Part shown: positions 35,383-43,711 of the stretch, one piece after another
How the letters are laid out: each line of letters begins with the position of its first letter
How positions within the stretch are numbered: position 1 is the first letter of the stretch
Origin: Salinimicrobium sp963709775
GTDB taxonomy: Bacteria; Bacteroidota; Bacteroidia; Flavobacteriales; Flavobacteriaceae
DNA: 64,000 nt
Assembly (NCBI GenBank): GCA_963709775.1
Contig: CAVPXS010000001.1
Span: forward strand, 248,001 to 312,000
Direction of reading: 5' to 3'
Notes under the pieces: model-generated
The model's database searches: none
Told to the model about the DNA's origin: nothing
Seen by the model: the letters and a program-made list of their open reading frames with translations, nothing else
Made by a program: the position numbers and the translations under genes

Positions 35383-36672
35383 TTAAATTTGGAGTTGCGG
35401 TTGAAGGATCTTTAAACCTACTGCACAATTCAAACAGGCTTTTTTATCACAGTATTCTTTTTTTAACTGCAATAAAGCCTGAGACTGTAAGGCGCCCGTG
35501 GGAATGGAAGGTCTTATGGATTGGAATTTTTTAATGACCTCATTCTGCTCTGCATCTACTGCCTCAATTAATGGTGCTATCTTTTCAAATGCATCTTTTC
35601 CCTTACTTCTCAAGTAAGCAAATTTCACAGGGACTACAGTGTTAATGATAAGGAGATCAAGGAATTTCCTGCTCATTTTCTTCTTCCTTGGAGGATGACT
35701 GCTGGAGAAGGTATAGTGTGTACTCCAGAATTCATCCAACTTAACCTCAAAAAGATCATAAACCTGCTGTGGATCCTCACATTTAAGAAGTTTCGAAAAC
35801 AATGCAGAATGTTCGCTATAAACTGCTGCCAATTGTACTAACCGAAGTTCTGGAAAATTATCGGGCCTTAGCCGAAAATACTTTACGGGCAATACTCCAG
35901 TATTGGATAAATTAAATTTATGTTTTAAATAAACGTATACTTCCCTTAACCGTGAAAAATGTGGATCCTCGCAATCCCCGTCTAAGATTCCCGCCTGCCC
36001 CAGTAGTAGTGCCTCCATTTGGACCTTACTTGATCTAACTTTTCTTACGACCGAAAAAGGAATGGAGCCTGCAATACTTAAAAATGCTTCTCCATTAATA
36101 TTTAGCCCGAAACTTTTTGCCAGCATTTGGAAAAGCACTGCTTCCCAATCCCCGGCCATTTTTATTAAAAGCCCTTCTATAAGGGAAGATCTTTTTTCAA
36201 GTCTTTCCACATAAAGCCTTTCCAGCCAGTTATTGATTAAAAACTCATCTATACCAGGAAAATCCTGTTCACAGTTGATCCATCTGGAAGAGCCTTCGGC
36301 ACAAAGGTTTTGATAACTGTGAAGACTTTCCTGAGAAACGAGTTGCTGTACCTCCATAACCGGAAGCGGGGAATTATCTTTTCGGAAAATTTCCACATCA
36401 TGCACCCACACCACATGAAGAATTACATTATCATAGGCCGGATCTGTCTCATGCCCATGCATGTACCAATCGGAGGAACGAAGGTGAATCTCCACATTAC
36501 CTGCCCATTCCTGCTTGCCAATGAGCAGCCGGGAATTAAAGAAATCGGGACCGGAGAGTTCATTATGCCGACCGGGAGAAATAACTCTAACTGCATTCCC
36601 ATCCACAGTCTTCATCTCCTGAAGATCGAATTTTTGAAACTGCCATAGGTAATGTAAATAATCCTCCCGCAT
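35383..36672 (-). CDS. DUF2851 family protein
   Basis: A 429-residue soluble protein starting MREDYLHYLWQFQKFD, a family hallmark, with GPDFFNSRLLIG, GNVEIHLRSSDWYMHGH and a C-terminal Cys motif (CDKKACLNCAVG). I chose the ATG at 36672 over 36702. The family is near-universal in Bacteroidota, its function is unknown, and distant likeness to nuclease folds has been suggested. It forms a likely operon with the PspC gene downstream. Confidence 0.88.
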   Translation of the reverse strand: MREDYLHYLWQFQKFDLQEMKTVDGNAVRVISPGRHNELSGPDFFNSRLLIGKQEWAGNVEIHLRSSDWYMHGHETDPAYDNVILHVVWVHDVEIFRKDNSPLPVMEVQQLVSQESLHSYQNLCAEGSSRWINCEQDFPGIDEFLINNWLERLYVERLEKRSSLIEGLLIKMAGDWEAVLFQMLAKSFGLNINGEAFLSIAGSIPFSVVRKVRSSKVQMEALLLGQAGILDGDCEDPHFSRLREVYVYLKHKFNLSNTGVLPVKYFRLRPDNFPELRLVQLAAVYSEHSALFSKLLKCEDPQQVYDLFEVKLDEFWSTHYTFSSSHPPRKKKMSRKFLDLLIINTVVPVKFAYLRSKGKDAFEKIAPLIEAVDAEQNEVIKKFQSIRPSIPTGALQSQALLQLKKEYCDKKACLNCAVGLKILQPQLQI

Positions 36673-36715
36673 CAAATAAAAGTATGGAATATTTCCATAC
36701 ACCTCTAAGGATCAG

Positions 36716-37453
36716 CTAAATAAAATGCAGGAGAAGCCTTACAAATACTGTTAATTTTTTATAAGCGACTTTTTGCATTACTTCTTCATAAAAATGATCT
36801 ACCCACTGGCGATACATTTCCCCACTTGGATGCAGGTCATCCTCTGCAATAAGCTCAGGCTCATTGGCGGCCTTTCGGGAAATTGGAGTGATATCATAGA
36901 AATCAACATTAAATTCTGAAGCTACTTCTTCAAAAACTTTGTTGAATTCATCAAGCTCCTTTCCAATTTCCTCAGCTCTTTCCGCACCAAAAGGAGTAAC
37001 TCCATAATCGGGGATACTTACAGCAAAAACTCCCTCTGCTCCACTTTCGGAATGTGAAATCGCTCTTTCGAAGATTTCGTAAAGATCCTCACGATAAGCA
37101 TCTATGGACTTGCCCTGGTATTGATTGTTAACTCCTATGGATACAGAGACAAGATCAAACTTCTCATTATTAAGTTGAGCCTCCATGGCGCTGAGAAGAT
37201 CCTGCGTGGTCCAGCCTGTTGTGGCAATTATCCTGGGATCTTCAATGTCAAGACCTTCTTTTCGCAGTCTCTCCACGAGTTGCACCGGCCATCTCATCTC
37301 TGCCCTGACACTTTCGCCAATGGTATACGAATCGCCCAAAGCTAAATACCTTAGCGCATCTTCCTCGACGACAGTAACATTTTCAGATTCATTTTCTTTA
37401 CAGCCTATAAGCAGGAAGATTAAACACAATGGGAACAGATAAGCATATTTCAT
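36716..37453 (-). CDS. SGNH/GDSL hydrolase lipoprotein
   Basis: A 245-residue lipoprotein (lipobox LLIGC, Cys18). The SGNH blocks are visible: GDSYTIGES with nucleophile Ser42, IGVNNQ with the block III Asn, and DDLHPSG with catalytic Asp and His. It probably acts as an esterase on acyl groups in the periplasm. The end (KKLTVFVRLLLHFI) is unusual: a run of six T at 36755-36760, if five, would end the protein at VAYKN. A sequence error is possible but unproven. Confidence 0.88.
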   Translation of the reverse strand: MKYAYLFPLCLIFLLIGCKENESENVTVVEEDALRYLALGDSYTIGESVRAEMRWPVQLVERLRKEGLDIEDPRIIATTGWTTQDLLSAMEAQLNNEKFDLVSVSIGVNNQYQGKSIDAYREDLYEIFERAISHSESGAEGVFAVSIPDYGVTPFGAERAEEIGKELDEFNKVFEEVASEFNVDFYDITPISRKAANEPELIAEDDLHPSGEMYRQWVDHFYEEVMQKVAYKKLTVFVRLLLHFI

Positions 37454-37669
37454 AGATTTATTTTTTTGAATCTACTAAAATATATTTTTCTCCCGCAGCA
37501 GCACCACTTCTCCCCTGAAATTTGTGAACTCAGCCAGGGAAGTAAAAATGTAAAAAAATCTTGTTCCATTTCTTGTGTGCAGCTAAAGATTCTTAATTCC
37601 CGGTTAAACCGGCTGCTGCCTCAAGAAGTTTCCGGTAAAAAATTTTATCTTATTCAAAAATCATTAGCT

Positions 37670-37849
37670 ATGAAGCCAGAGCAGCCTGCGCCGGGCGAGC
37701 AGAAGCCGGAAAAGAACAAAAAGAATCCCTCTTCCAAAAAAGAGAGTAAATTCATGAGCGGACTTAAAAAAGTGGGATTTAACGTCTGGTTAGCGGTAAT
37801 GATCATAGGCGGGGCCCTGGCATTTATCACAGCTCTTTTTCTGATATGA
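37670..37849 (+). CDS. Small single-span membrane protein
   Basis: A 59-residue protein: a Lys/Pro/Glu-rich N terminus (MKPEQPAPGEQKPEKN) and one transmembrane helix (about 37-58). I chose the ATG at 37670 because the longer frame from 37466 is not protein-like. Its TGA overlaps the start of the next gene (ATGA), so the two are coupled. The function is unknown. Confidence 0.65.
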   Translation: MKPEQPAPGEQKPEKNKKNPSSKKESKFMSGLKKVGFNVWLAVMIIGGALAFITALFLI

Positions 37850-38223
37850 GAAATATTTATCTGCTGTTTTTTATTTGCTTCGGAATTTTCCTTGGAAACT
37901 TATTCCTGCTTCATCTTTCTTTACCACTGCCCACCTTCTTCTCCTCCTATCTTAACGACCTGCTGTGCATGCCAATAGTTTTGAGCGTATGTCTTTTCAT
38001 AATCCGAAAGATCAGCAAAAGGAAAGACCTGAAAATTTCCCTTTTTTCTGCTTTCTCTCTCGCCACACTTTATTCCATTTACTTTGAATGGTATCTTCCT
38101 GAAGTTACAACAAGATACACTCAGGATGTGGTAGATGTGTTGCTGTACTTCGGCGGAGCCTTAATTTTCTGGCTGGTCCAAAGATCTGAAGCATCATCAC
38201 AAAAGCTTCAGTATAAGAAATAA
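37846..38223 (+). CDS. Hypothetical membrane protein, coupled to the preceding small protein
   Basis: A 125-residue protein with about four transmembrane helices and no recognised domain. It overlaps the preceding 59-residue gene by four bases. The pair sits between divergent SGNH and convergent beta-synthase genes. Confidence 0.7.
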   Translation: MRNIYLLFFICFGIFLGNLFLLHLSLPLPTFFSSYLNDLLCMPIVLSVCLFIIRKISKRKDLKISLFSAFSLATLYSIYFEWYLPEVTTRYTQDVVDVLLYFGGALIFWLVQRSEASSQKLQYKK

Positions 38224-38225
38224 AA

Positions 38226-38253
38226 AAAGCTGCCTAAAAAAGACAGCTCTTTA
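38226..38253. terminator. Terminator shared by convergent genes
   Basis: The stem AAAGCTG/CAGCTCTTT with an 11-base loop is flanked by A- and T-rich runs, between the stop codons of 37846-38223 and the beta-synthase gene. Confidence 0.6.
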
Positions 38254-38291
38254 CTATTTTATTTTAATAAGTCTCTGATCTTTTGTTGATC

Positions 38292-39272
38292 TTATTCAAT
38301 GTATCCCATTTTTCGCATCCAGTCATCATTGAACATTTTGCCTACATAACGACTGCCGTGATCGTGGAATAAGATCACTACCACATCATCCTTTTTAAAA
38401 TGCTCTTTTAGCTGAAGTAAACCTTTGATCGCAGCTCCTGCACTATTCCCAAGGAACATTCCTTCTTCTTTAGCAAGTCTTTGGGTGTAGATAGCAGCAT
38501 CTTTATCGGTCACTTTTGTAAAGCCGTCAATAATATCGAAGTCAACATTCTTGGGCAAAATATCTTCTCCAATCCCTTCCGTCACATATGGATATATCTC
38601 CTTTTCATCAAACTCTCCTGTTTCGTGGTACTTCTTAAAAACAGAACCATAAGTATCCACACCCCAGATTTTCACATTTGGATTCTGCTCCTTCAGGTAT
38701 TTTCCAACCCCCGAAATGGTTCCGCCGGTTCCCACTCCAACAACGAAATGAGTCACTTTACCATCGGTTTGTCTCCAAATTTCCGGCCCTGTACTCTCAT
38801 AATGAGCCTTGGTATTTGAAAGATTGTCATATTGGTTGACATACCAGGAATTCGGCGTTTCTTCAGAAAGACGCTTAGAGGTAGAGTAGTAAGACTGAGG
38901 ATCATCTGGCGCCACATCGGTTGGGCAAACGACTACCTCACTGCCTACGGCACGTAAAATGTCAATTTTCTCCTTGGATTGCTTATCGGCCATGACACAG
39001 ATCATTCGGTAACCTTTCACAATAGCAGCAAGGGCAAGACCCATTCCCGTATTTCCTGAAGTCCCTTCAATAATAGTTCCTCCCGGCTTTAAAAGTCCGG
39101 CAGCTTCGGCATCTTCGATCATTTTCACCGCCATTCGGTCTTTAACCGAGTTCCCCGGATTAAAAGTCTCATATTTTGCCAGCACCAGTGCATCTATACC
39201 TTCTGTCAATTTATTCATCTTGACGAGAGGCGTATTTCCAATAGTACCTAATATATTTTCAGCGTATTCCAT
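38292..39272 (-). CDS. PLP-dependent cystathionine beta-synthase/cysteine synthase
   Basis: A 326-residue fold-type II PLP enzyme. The Schiff-base Lys is in NPGNSVKDRMA, the substrate loop is EGTSGNTGMGLA, and the phosphate cup is VGTGGTISG. Several features match the catalytic core of cystathionine beta-synthase better than CysK: NSWYVNQYDNLSNTKAHYES, EGIGEDILP and the ending KMFNDDWMRKMGY. There is no CBS-domain pair. It may make cystathionine from serine and homocysteine, or cysteine from O-acetylserine. The promoter box is at 39291-39298. Confidence 0.88.
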   Translation of the reverse strand: MEYAENILGTIGNTPLVKMNKLTEGIDALVLAKYETFNPGNSVKDRMAVKMIEDAEAAGLLKPGGTIIEGTSGNTGMGLALAAIVKGYRMICVMADKQSKEKIDILRAVGSEVVVCPTDVAPDDPQSYYSTSKRLSEETPNSWYVNQYDNLSNTKAHYESTGPEIWRQTDGKVTHFVVGVGTGGTISGVGKYLKEQNPNVKIWGVDTYGSVFKKYHETGEFDEKEIYPYVTEGIGEDILPKNVDFDIIDGFTKVTDKDAAIYTQRLAKEEGMFLGNSAGAAIKGLLQLKEHFKKDDVVVILFHDHGSRYVGKMFNDDWMRKMGYIE

Positions 39273-39290
39273 GTCTTAATTTTTCGGCTG

Positions 39291-39298
39291 CAAAGGTA
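39291..39298 (-). promoter_or_regulatory. Promoter -7 box of the beta-synthase gene
   Basis: TACCTTTG followed by CAGCC on the minus strand, 18 bases before the ATG. Confidence 0.55.
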
Positions 39299-39364
39299 AG
39301 AAAAAAAGCAGCTTTTAAAAGAGTTCAAAAGAGGTGCCAAAAATGTCATTTTTGACAGTTGCTT

Positions 39365-40602
39365 CTAATCGAACTTCATTGCTTTGACGGGAGAGATCCT
39401 GGTAATTATGAAATGAGGGGATAAGCAGCATGAGCATACAAAGATAGCAGGGTTCCCAGGTTCACTCCCAGAATATATTCCCAACCCAGATAAACAGGTG
39501 CTTCGGTCACGTAATAAGTTTCGGGATTAAGCGGGATAAGTTTAAGGTACTTTTGCGCAAATAGTAAGCCCAGGCCGATTAAGTTCCCCCAGAAGAGACC
39601 GAGAAGAATAAGATATCCGGCGTTGTACAGAAAGATCTTTCTTATGATCCAGTCGCTGCTTCCCAGGGCTTTCATGATCCCAATCATTTGCGTTCGTTCA
39701 AGGATAAGCACCAGCAAAGCGGTGATCATGTTAATTCCTGCCACCAGGATCATGATCCCAATAATGAGGGCAATGTTAAAGTCAAACAACGATAACCATT
39801 CAAAAATGGAATAATATTGCTGCTTTATGGTACGCGTGTCAAGGAAGGAGCCGGTATTTTCATAGATCTCCTGCCCTTTCTCTTCCAGTTGACTGAAATC
39901 TTCAAGAAAAACCTCAAAATTCCCTACCTGATCTTTTTCCCAGCGGTTAATGCGTTGCACATGCCGTATGTCGCCTAACATATACAGCTCATCAAATTCC
40001 TGAAACCCCGAATTGTATATACCTTTCACCACAAAAGCCCTTGTCAAAGGTGTTCTGCTGCTTTCGTCTCTCAAAAAGTAGGTGATCGCTTTATCCCCAA
40101 CCTCCAGGCCAAGTCGGTTTGCGGTGTATTTGGAAATAAGAACCTCGTCGTTAAGGCTTCCGGTCACATCGGGCATTTCTCCTTCAACAAGAAAATCTTC
40201 AAAATATTCCCAGTTGAAATCGGTTCCCACCCCTTTGACAATAATACCTTCAAAATCGGTTTCAGTGCGAATTACTCCGCCCAGGTAGGCTGTTGCCTGT
40301 ATATGCTCAACTCCGTCGATGCCGGTAAATTCGGGATAAAAATCCTGATCTGTCGAAATTGGCATCAATGACACCTGTGAATTGTTGTTGTCGTAGCTGG
40401 AAATGGTAATATGTCCGGTAAAGGCCGACATTTTTTCCCTTATCTTTTGCTGCAGACCAATTCCCGTCGCAAAGGCAACCAGCATCATGATCACCCCAAT
40501 GGCAATGGCCACAATGGCTATTTTTATTATAGGTGCCGATATGCTACTTTTGTGCTGCTTCGAACTTATGAGGCGTTTGGCGATAAAGAATTCCAGATTC
40601 AA
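39365..40602 (-). CDS. LolC/FtsX-like ABC transporter permease (two one-base insertions near the 3' end)
   Basis: Repaired, a 411-residue permease of the LolC/MacB type. It begins TTG (40602), MNLEFFIAKRLISSKQHKSS, with a first helix (about 25-50), a large periplasmic domain and three C-terminal helices of the FtsX domain (ALIIGIMILVAGINMITALL, QMIGIMKALGSS). The apparent end, YAHAAYPLIS, is wrong for the family. Removing one base at 39438 and one in the AAA at 39411-39413 gives LMLMLLIPSFIITRISPVKA then MKFD, the usual ending. It probably moves lipoproteins or other envelope cargo. The partner ATPase is not adjacent. Confidence 0.85.
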
Positions 40603-40610
40603 GAGTAGCT

Positions 40611-41843
40611 ATGAGTTTAAGATTTTTCAAAAGTACATTTTTATTCCTATTTATTGCCGCTACGGCCTGCGGAAACAACTCCGGAAATCCTTCTGCCGTT
40701 CCTGCTGAAGTCAAGAAGGATTCGACAACTGCTGAAGCTGTGCAGGAACTAAAACTCGGCGCCGAAAGAACCGACTATTTTTTGCCCTTTTTGGAAGGTA
40801 AGAAAGTCGGGCTTATAGGGAACCAAACAAGTATTATTCCCACTGAAGCCGGAAATGTGCATCTCGTAGATACGCTGCTGTCTCTTGGAGTTGATCTTCG
40901 GAAAGTCTTCGCTCCCGAACACGGATTTCGCGGCACGGCCGATGCCGGCGAGGCAGTTGAAGACGGTAAAGATCCACGCACGGGGCTTCCGGTAATTTCC
41001 CTCTACGGAAACAACAAAAAACCTACTGCACAACAGCTTGCAGGTCTTGATGTTTTGGTCTTTGATCTTCAGGATGTCGGTGCCCGATTCTACACATACA
41101 TCTCGACACTACATTACGTAATGGAAGCAGCTGCCGAAAATAATATTCAGGTTATTGTTTTTGACCGTCCTAATCCAAACGGACATTACATCGACGGCCC
41201 GGTTCTCGAACCTGAACATAAGAGCTTTGTAGGAATGCATCCCATCCCGGTGGTGCACGGAATGACCATAGGAGAATATGCCAAAATGATCAATGGGGAA
41301 GGCTGGCTAAAAGATGGAATTCAGGCGCCTTTACAGGTGGTGGAAATGGAAAATTACAACCGGAATGCACCTTACGAGCTGCCGGTCAAGCCATCCCCCA
41401 ACCTTCCAAATGCTAAAGCAATCAACCTTTACCCAAGCCTGTGCTTTTTTGAAGGAACCAATGTGAATGCGGGACGCGGAACCTCGAAACAATTCCAGGT
41501 GTTTGGATCCCCATTCCTGCCGAAGGAACAATTTCCTTTTTCCTATGTTCCGGAATCTAACGAAGGGGCAAAATCTCCAAAGCATCTGGGAAAAACCTGC
41601 TATGGCAAAGATCTTTCTGAAACCGAACGTCTGGACTTTATTAACCTGGAATGGCTTATAGAAGCCTACGAACATACCTCTCAAAAAGGGGAGTTTTTCA
41701 ATTCCTTTTTCACCAAGCTCGCTGGGACCAAAAAGCTACAGCAGCAGATAGAATCCGGAATGAGTGCAGAAGAGATTCGTGAAACATGGAAGGAGGATTT
41801 GGAAAAGTTTGAGGGGTTGAGGGAGAGTTATTTGTTGTATTAA
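40611..41843 (+). CDS. namZ: Exo-beta-N-acetylmuramidase, DUF1343 (NamZ-type) lipoprotein
   Basis: A 410-residue DUF1343 protein. The lipobox is ATAC (about residue 20). Family motifs are GLIGNQTS, FAPEHGFRG, VFDLQDVGARFYTYISTL, FDRPNPN and CFFEGTNVNAGRGT. Members (NamZ) release MurNAc from the non-reducing ends of peptidoglycan chains, in wall recycling. Only 8 bases separate its ATG from the divergent permease start, so the two promoters must lie inside or overlap the opposite genes. Confidence 0.88.
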   Translation: MSLRFFKSTFLFLFIAATACGNNSGNPSAVPAEVKKDSTTAEAVQELKLGAERTDYFLPFLEGKKVGLIGNQTSIIPTEAGNVHLVDTLLSLGVDLRKVFAPEHGFRGTADAGEAVEDGKDPRTGLPVISLYGNNKKPTAQQLAGLDVLVFDLQDVGARFYTYISTLHYVMEAAAENNIQVIVFDRPNPNGHYIDGPVLEPEHKSFVGMHPIPVVHGMTIGEYAKMINGEGWLKDGIQAPLQVVEMENYNRNAPYELPVKPSPNLPNAKAINLYPSLCFFEGTNVNAGRGTSKQFQVFGSPFLPKEQFPFSYVPESNEGAKSPKHLGKTCYGKDLSETERLDFINLEWLIEAYEHTSQKGEFFNSFFTKLAGTKKLQQQIESGMSAEEIRETWKEDLEKFEGLRESYLLY

Positions 41844-41849
41844 AGATTA

Positions 41850-41952
41850 GTTGCGGGTTGCAGGTTCCAGGTTGCGGGTTGCGGGTTGCGGGTTGCAGGT
41901 TCTAAACGTTGCAGGTTGCGAGTTGCGGGTTGCGGGTTGCGGGTTGCGGTTA
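41850..41952. repeat. GGTTGCG heptamer tandem repeats
   Basis: About 13 imperfect copies of the heptamer TTGCGGG (variants with A for G or C), broken once by TCTAAACG, fill the gap between namZ and the four-helix-bundle gene. Related AACCCGAAACACGCAACCCGG lies on the other side of that gene (42378-42398). Confidence 0.85.
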
Positions 41953-41956
41953 AAAT

Positions 41957-42328
41957 TTAACTTTTCCAGGATGTTTCGACATACTTAATAAACGAATTAA
42001 TTTTGCCTCCCAAATTATCGTACTCCTTTTTCAGATAAAGGTGATCTTCCATAATTCCCGGATAAAGTTGTATAATCTTCTCTAAATGATTTAATGTTTC
42101 ATCATTGCTTGAGTGAGAGTAAATTAGGAACTTAAGAAAATCGGCTTTATATCTCCTACGTCCATAACCTTCTACTATGTTGGTATTAACTGAATCTGCA
42201 GACCTGCGAATTTGACTTCCCAATTCATAAAGCTCGTATTTTGGAAGCTGAAGACTTAAACGGTGAACTTTGTAAAACAGGTTAAGTGATGTCGAATAAA
42301 TCTCTAGTTCCTTATAAGAATTTGCCAT
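41957..42328 (-). CDS. Four-helix-bundle protein (23S rRNA intervening-sequence protein family)
   Basis: A 123-residue protein of the S23/IVP-type four-helix bundle family (TIGR02436-like): YKELEIYSTSLNLFYKVHRL, ELYELGSQIRRSADSVNTNI, VEGYGRR...FLKFLIYSHSSNDET. Relatives lie in 23S rRNA intervening sequences or act as Avd in diversity-generating retroelements; in flavobacteria they are often scattered between genes. No reverse transcriptase or rRNA is in the window. Heptamer repeats flank the gene, suggesting a small mobile or recombining unit. Confidence 0.85.
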   Translation of the reverse strand: MANSYKELEIYSTSLNLFYKVHRLSLQLPKYELYELGSQIRRSADSVNTNIVEGYGRRRYKADFLKFLIYSHSSNDETLNHLEKIIQLYPGIMEDHLYLKKEYDNLGGKINSFIKYVETSWKS

Positions 42329-42457
42329 TTTCGGATTGTCTGGATTAGTAACAGGAAGTTAATGAAAAAAGCTTTTAACCCGAAACACGCAACCCGGAAC
42401 GTTTTATAACAGATTATATTTAATTACCAAAGATGCACTTCTAAACTGAAAGATTTT

Positions 42458-42952
42458 CTACTTCAACGCTCTGCGTTTCATCTCCTCCACAATATTATAT
42501 GCTGCGGGACAGATGCCAACATTTTTAATGGTGAGGTTGGAGATCTTGTGAAAGTCTTTTCTGTTTGTATGAGGGAATTCGCTGCAGGCTTTAGGGCGCA
42601 CGTCGTAAATGAGACAGTAATTATCGGGAGCGAGAAAGGCGCAGGGCACTTCCTGTAGCACATAATCATTATCTTCATCAATGCGCAGGTATTGATCAAT
42701 AAACTGCTGGGGTTTTAACCTCAGGTGCTTCGAGATACGTTCTATGTCCTTGTTGGTAAAAAGAGGGCCGGTAGTTTTGCAACAATTGGCGCAATTAAGG
42801 CAGTCGGTACGTTGAAATTCCTCCTCATGTAACTCCTGCATTTGAAGATCCAGGTGCTTAGGCGGCTTCTTTTTAAGCTGGGAGAAAAACTTCTTATTCT
42901 CCTTATGTTTATCTTTGGCCCTTTGCGGGAGCCCATTTAACTCATCCTGCAT
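42458..42952 (-). CDS. YkgJ family cysteine cluster protein
   Basis: A 164-residue protein with a putative metal or Fe-S cluster: CLNCANCC (about 56-63), then CAFL, CLIYDVRPKAC and C at about 150 (VGICPAA). The function of the family is not known. The promoter box TATCTTTG (42957-42964) ends only four bases before the ATG, so the message should be almost leaderless. It is divergent from the methyltransferase gene. Confidence 0.88.
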   Translation of the reverse strand: MQDELNGLPQRAKDKHKENKKFFSQLKKKPPKHLDLQMQELHEEEFQRTDCLNCANCCKTTGPLFTNKDIERISKHLRLKPQQFIDQYLRIDEDNDYVLQEVPCAFLAPDNYCLIYDVRPKACSEFPHTNRKDFHKISNLTIKNVGICPAAYNIVEEMKRRALK

Positions 42953-42956
42953 GCTG

Positions 42957-42964
42957 CAAAGATA
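42957..42964 (-). promoter_or_regulatory. Promoter -7 box of the YkgJ gene
   Basis: TATCTTTG followed by CAGC on the minus strand, four bases before the start codon. Confidence 0.5.
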
Positions 42965-42978
42965 AACAGAACCAACAC

Positions 42979-43710
42979 GTGAACAAGCTAAAAAACGATC
43001 CCGATATTTTTGGAAAAGCTATAACTGCATTCTTCGAAACCGGTGATGAAGAGGATATAATAGTCCACTCTCCCGACTTTGATGATGATGTGATCCCGGT
43101 GCCTTACCTCTTTAGAGGTTATAAGGAAATGCCAAAGCTGGAGCAAAAAGCTTTACAATTGTGCCGCGGAAAGGTGCTTGACGTGGGTTGCGGTGCCGGA
43201 AGCCACTCTCTTTACCTGCAGGAGGAACGAAAGCTTCAGGTTACTGCCATTGATACTTCGGCCGGAGCTATAGACATTTGCCTGAAACGGGGCATTTCAG
43301 ATGCAAGAAACATTGCTTTTGAAAAACTTTCCGAAGAGAAATTTGACACCATTCTGCTGCTTATGAACGGCACGGGAATCGTAGGAAAAATGAAATTCCT
43401 GGACAGCTTTTTTAAGCAACTCAGAAATTTGCTGGCTGAAGATGGACAGGTGATCATTGACTCATCAGATCTTATTTATCTTTTTGATGCCGATGAAGAT
43501 GGAGGGGTTTGGGTTGATTCTTCTAAAGGTTATTATGGGGAACTCACTTACAGTCTGAGTTATAAAAGTGAAACTTCAGCAAGATTCGACTGGTTGTACC
43601 TTGATTTTGATTCATTATCTTTAGCAGCATCAAAGAATGGATTTGAGTGTGCAAAAATCTATGAGGGAGAACATTACGACTACCTGGCAAGGCTAACAAT
43701 AAAAAATTAA
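42979..43710 (+). CDS. Class I SAM-dependent methyltransferase
   Basis: A 243-residue protein with SAM motif I LDVGCGAGSHSLYL (about 72-85), motif II TAIDTSAGAIDIC and a post-motif DTILLLMNGTGIVG. It starts at a GTG (42979), since no closer ATG fits. The substrate is unknown. It is followed two bases later by the metalloprotease-like lipoprotein, so they are likely co-transcribed. Confidence 0.85.
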   Translation: MNKLKNDPDIFGKAITAFFETGDEEDIIVHSPDFDDDVIPVPYLFRGYKEMPKLEQKALQLCRGKVLDVGCGAGSHSLYLQEERKLQVTAIDTSAGAIDICLKRGISDARNIAFEKLSEEKFDTILLLMNGTGIVGKMKFLDSFFKQLRNLLAEDGQVIIDSSDLIYLFDADEDGGVWVDSSKGYYGELTYSLSYKSETSARFDWLYLDFDSLSLAASKNGFECAKIYEGEHYDYLARLTIKN

Positions 43711-43711
43711 A

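Noticed and set aside
37466..37669. N-terminal extension of the 59-residue membrane protein
   Set aside because: The extension reads through non-protein-like sequence; the ATG at 37670 gives a compact small membrane protein coupled to the next gene.
41850..41952. CRISPR array
   Set aside because: The repeat unit is only 7 bp and there are no spacers or cas genes.
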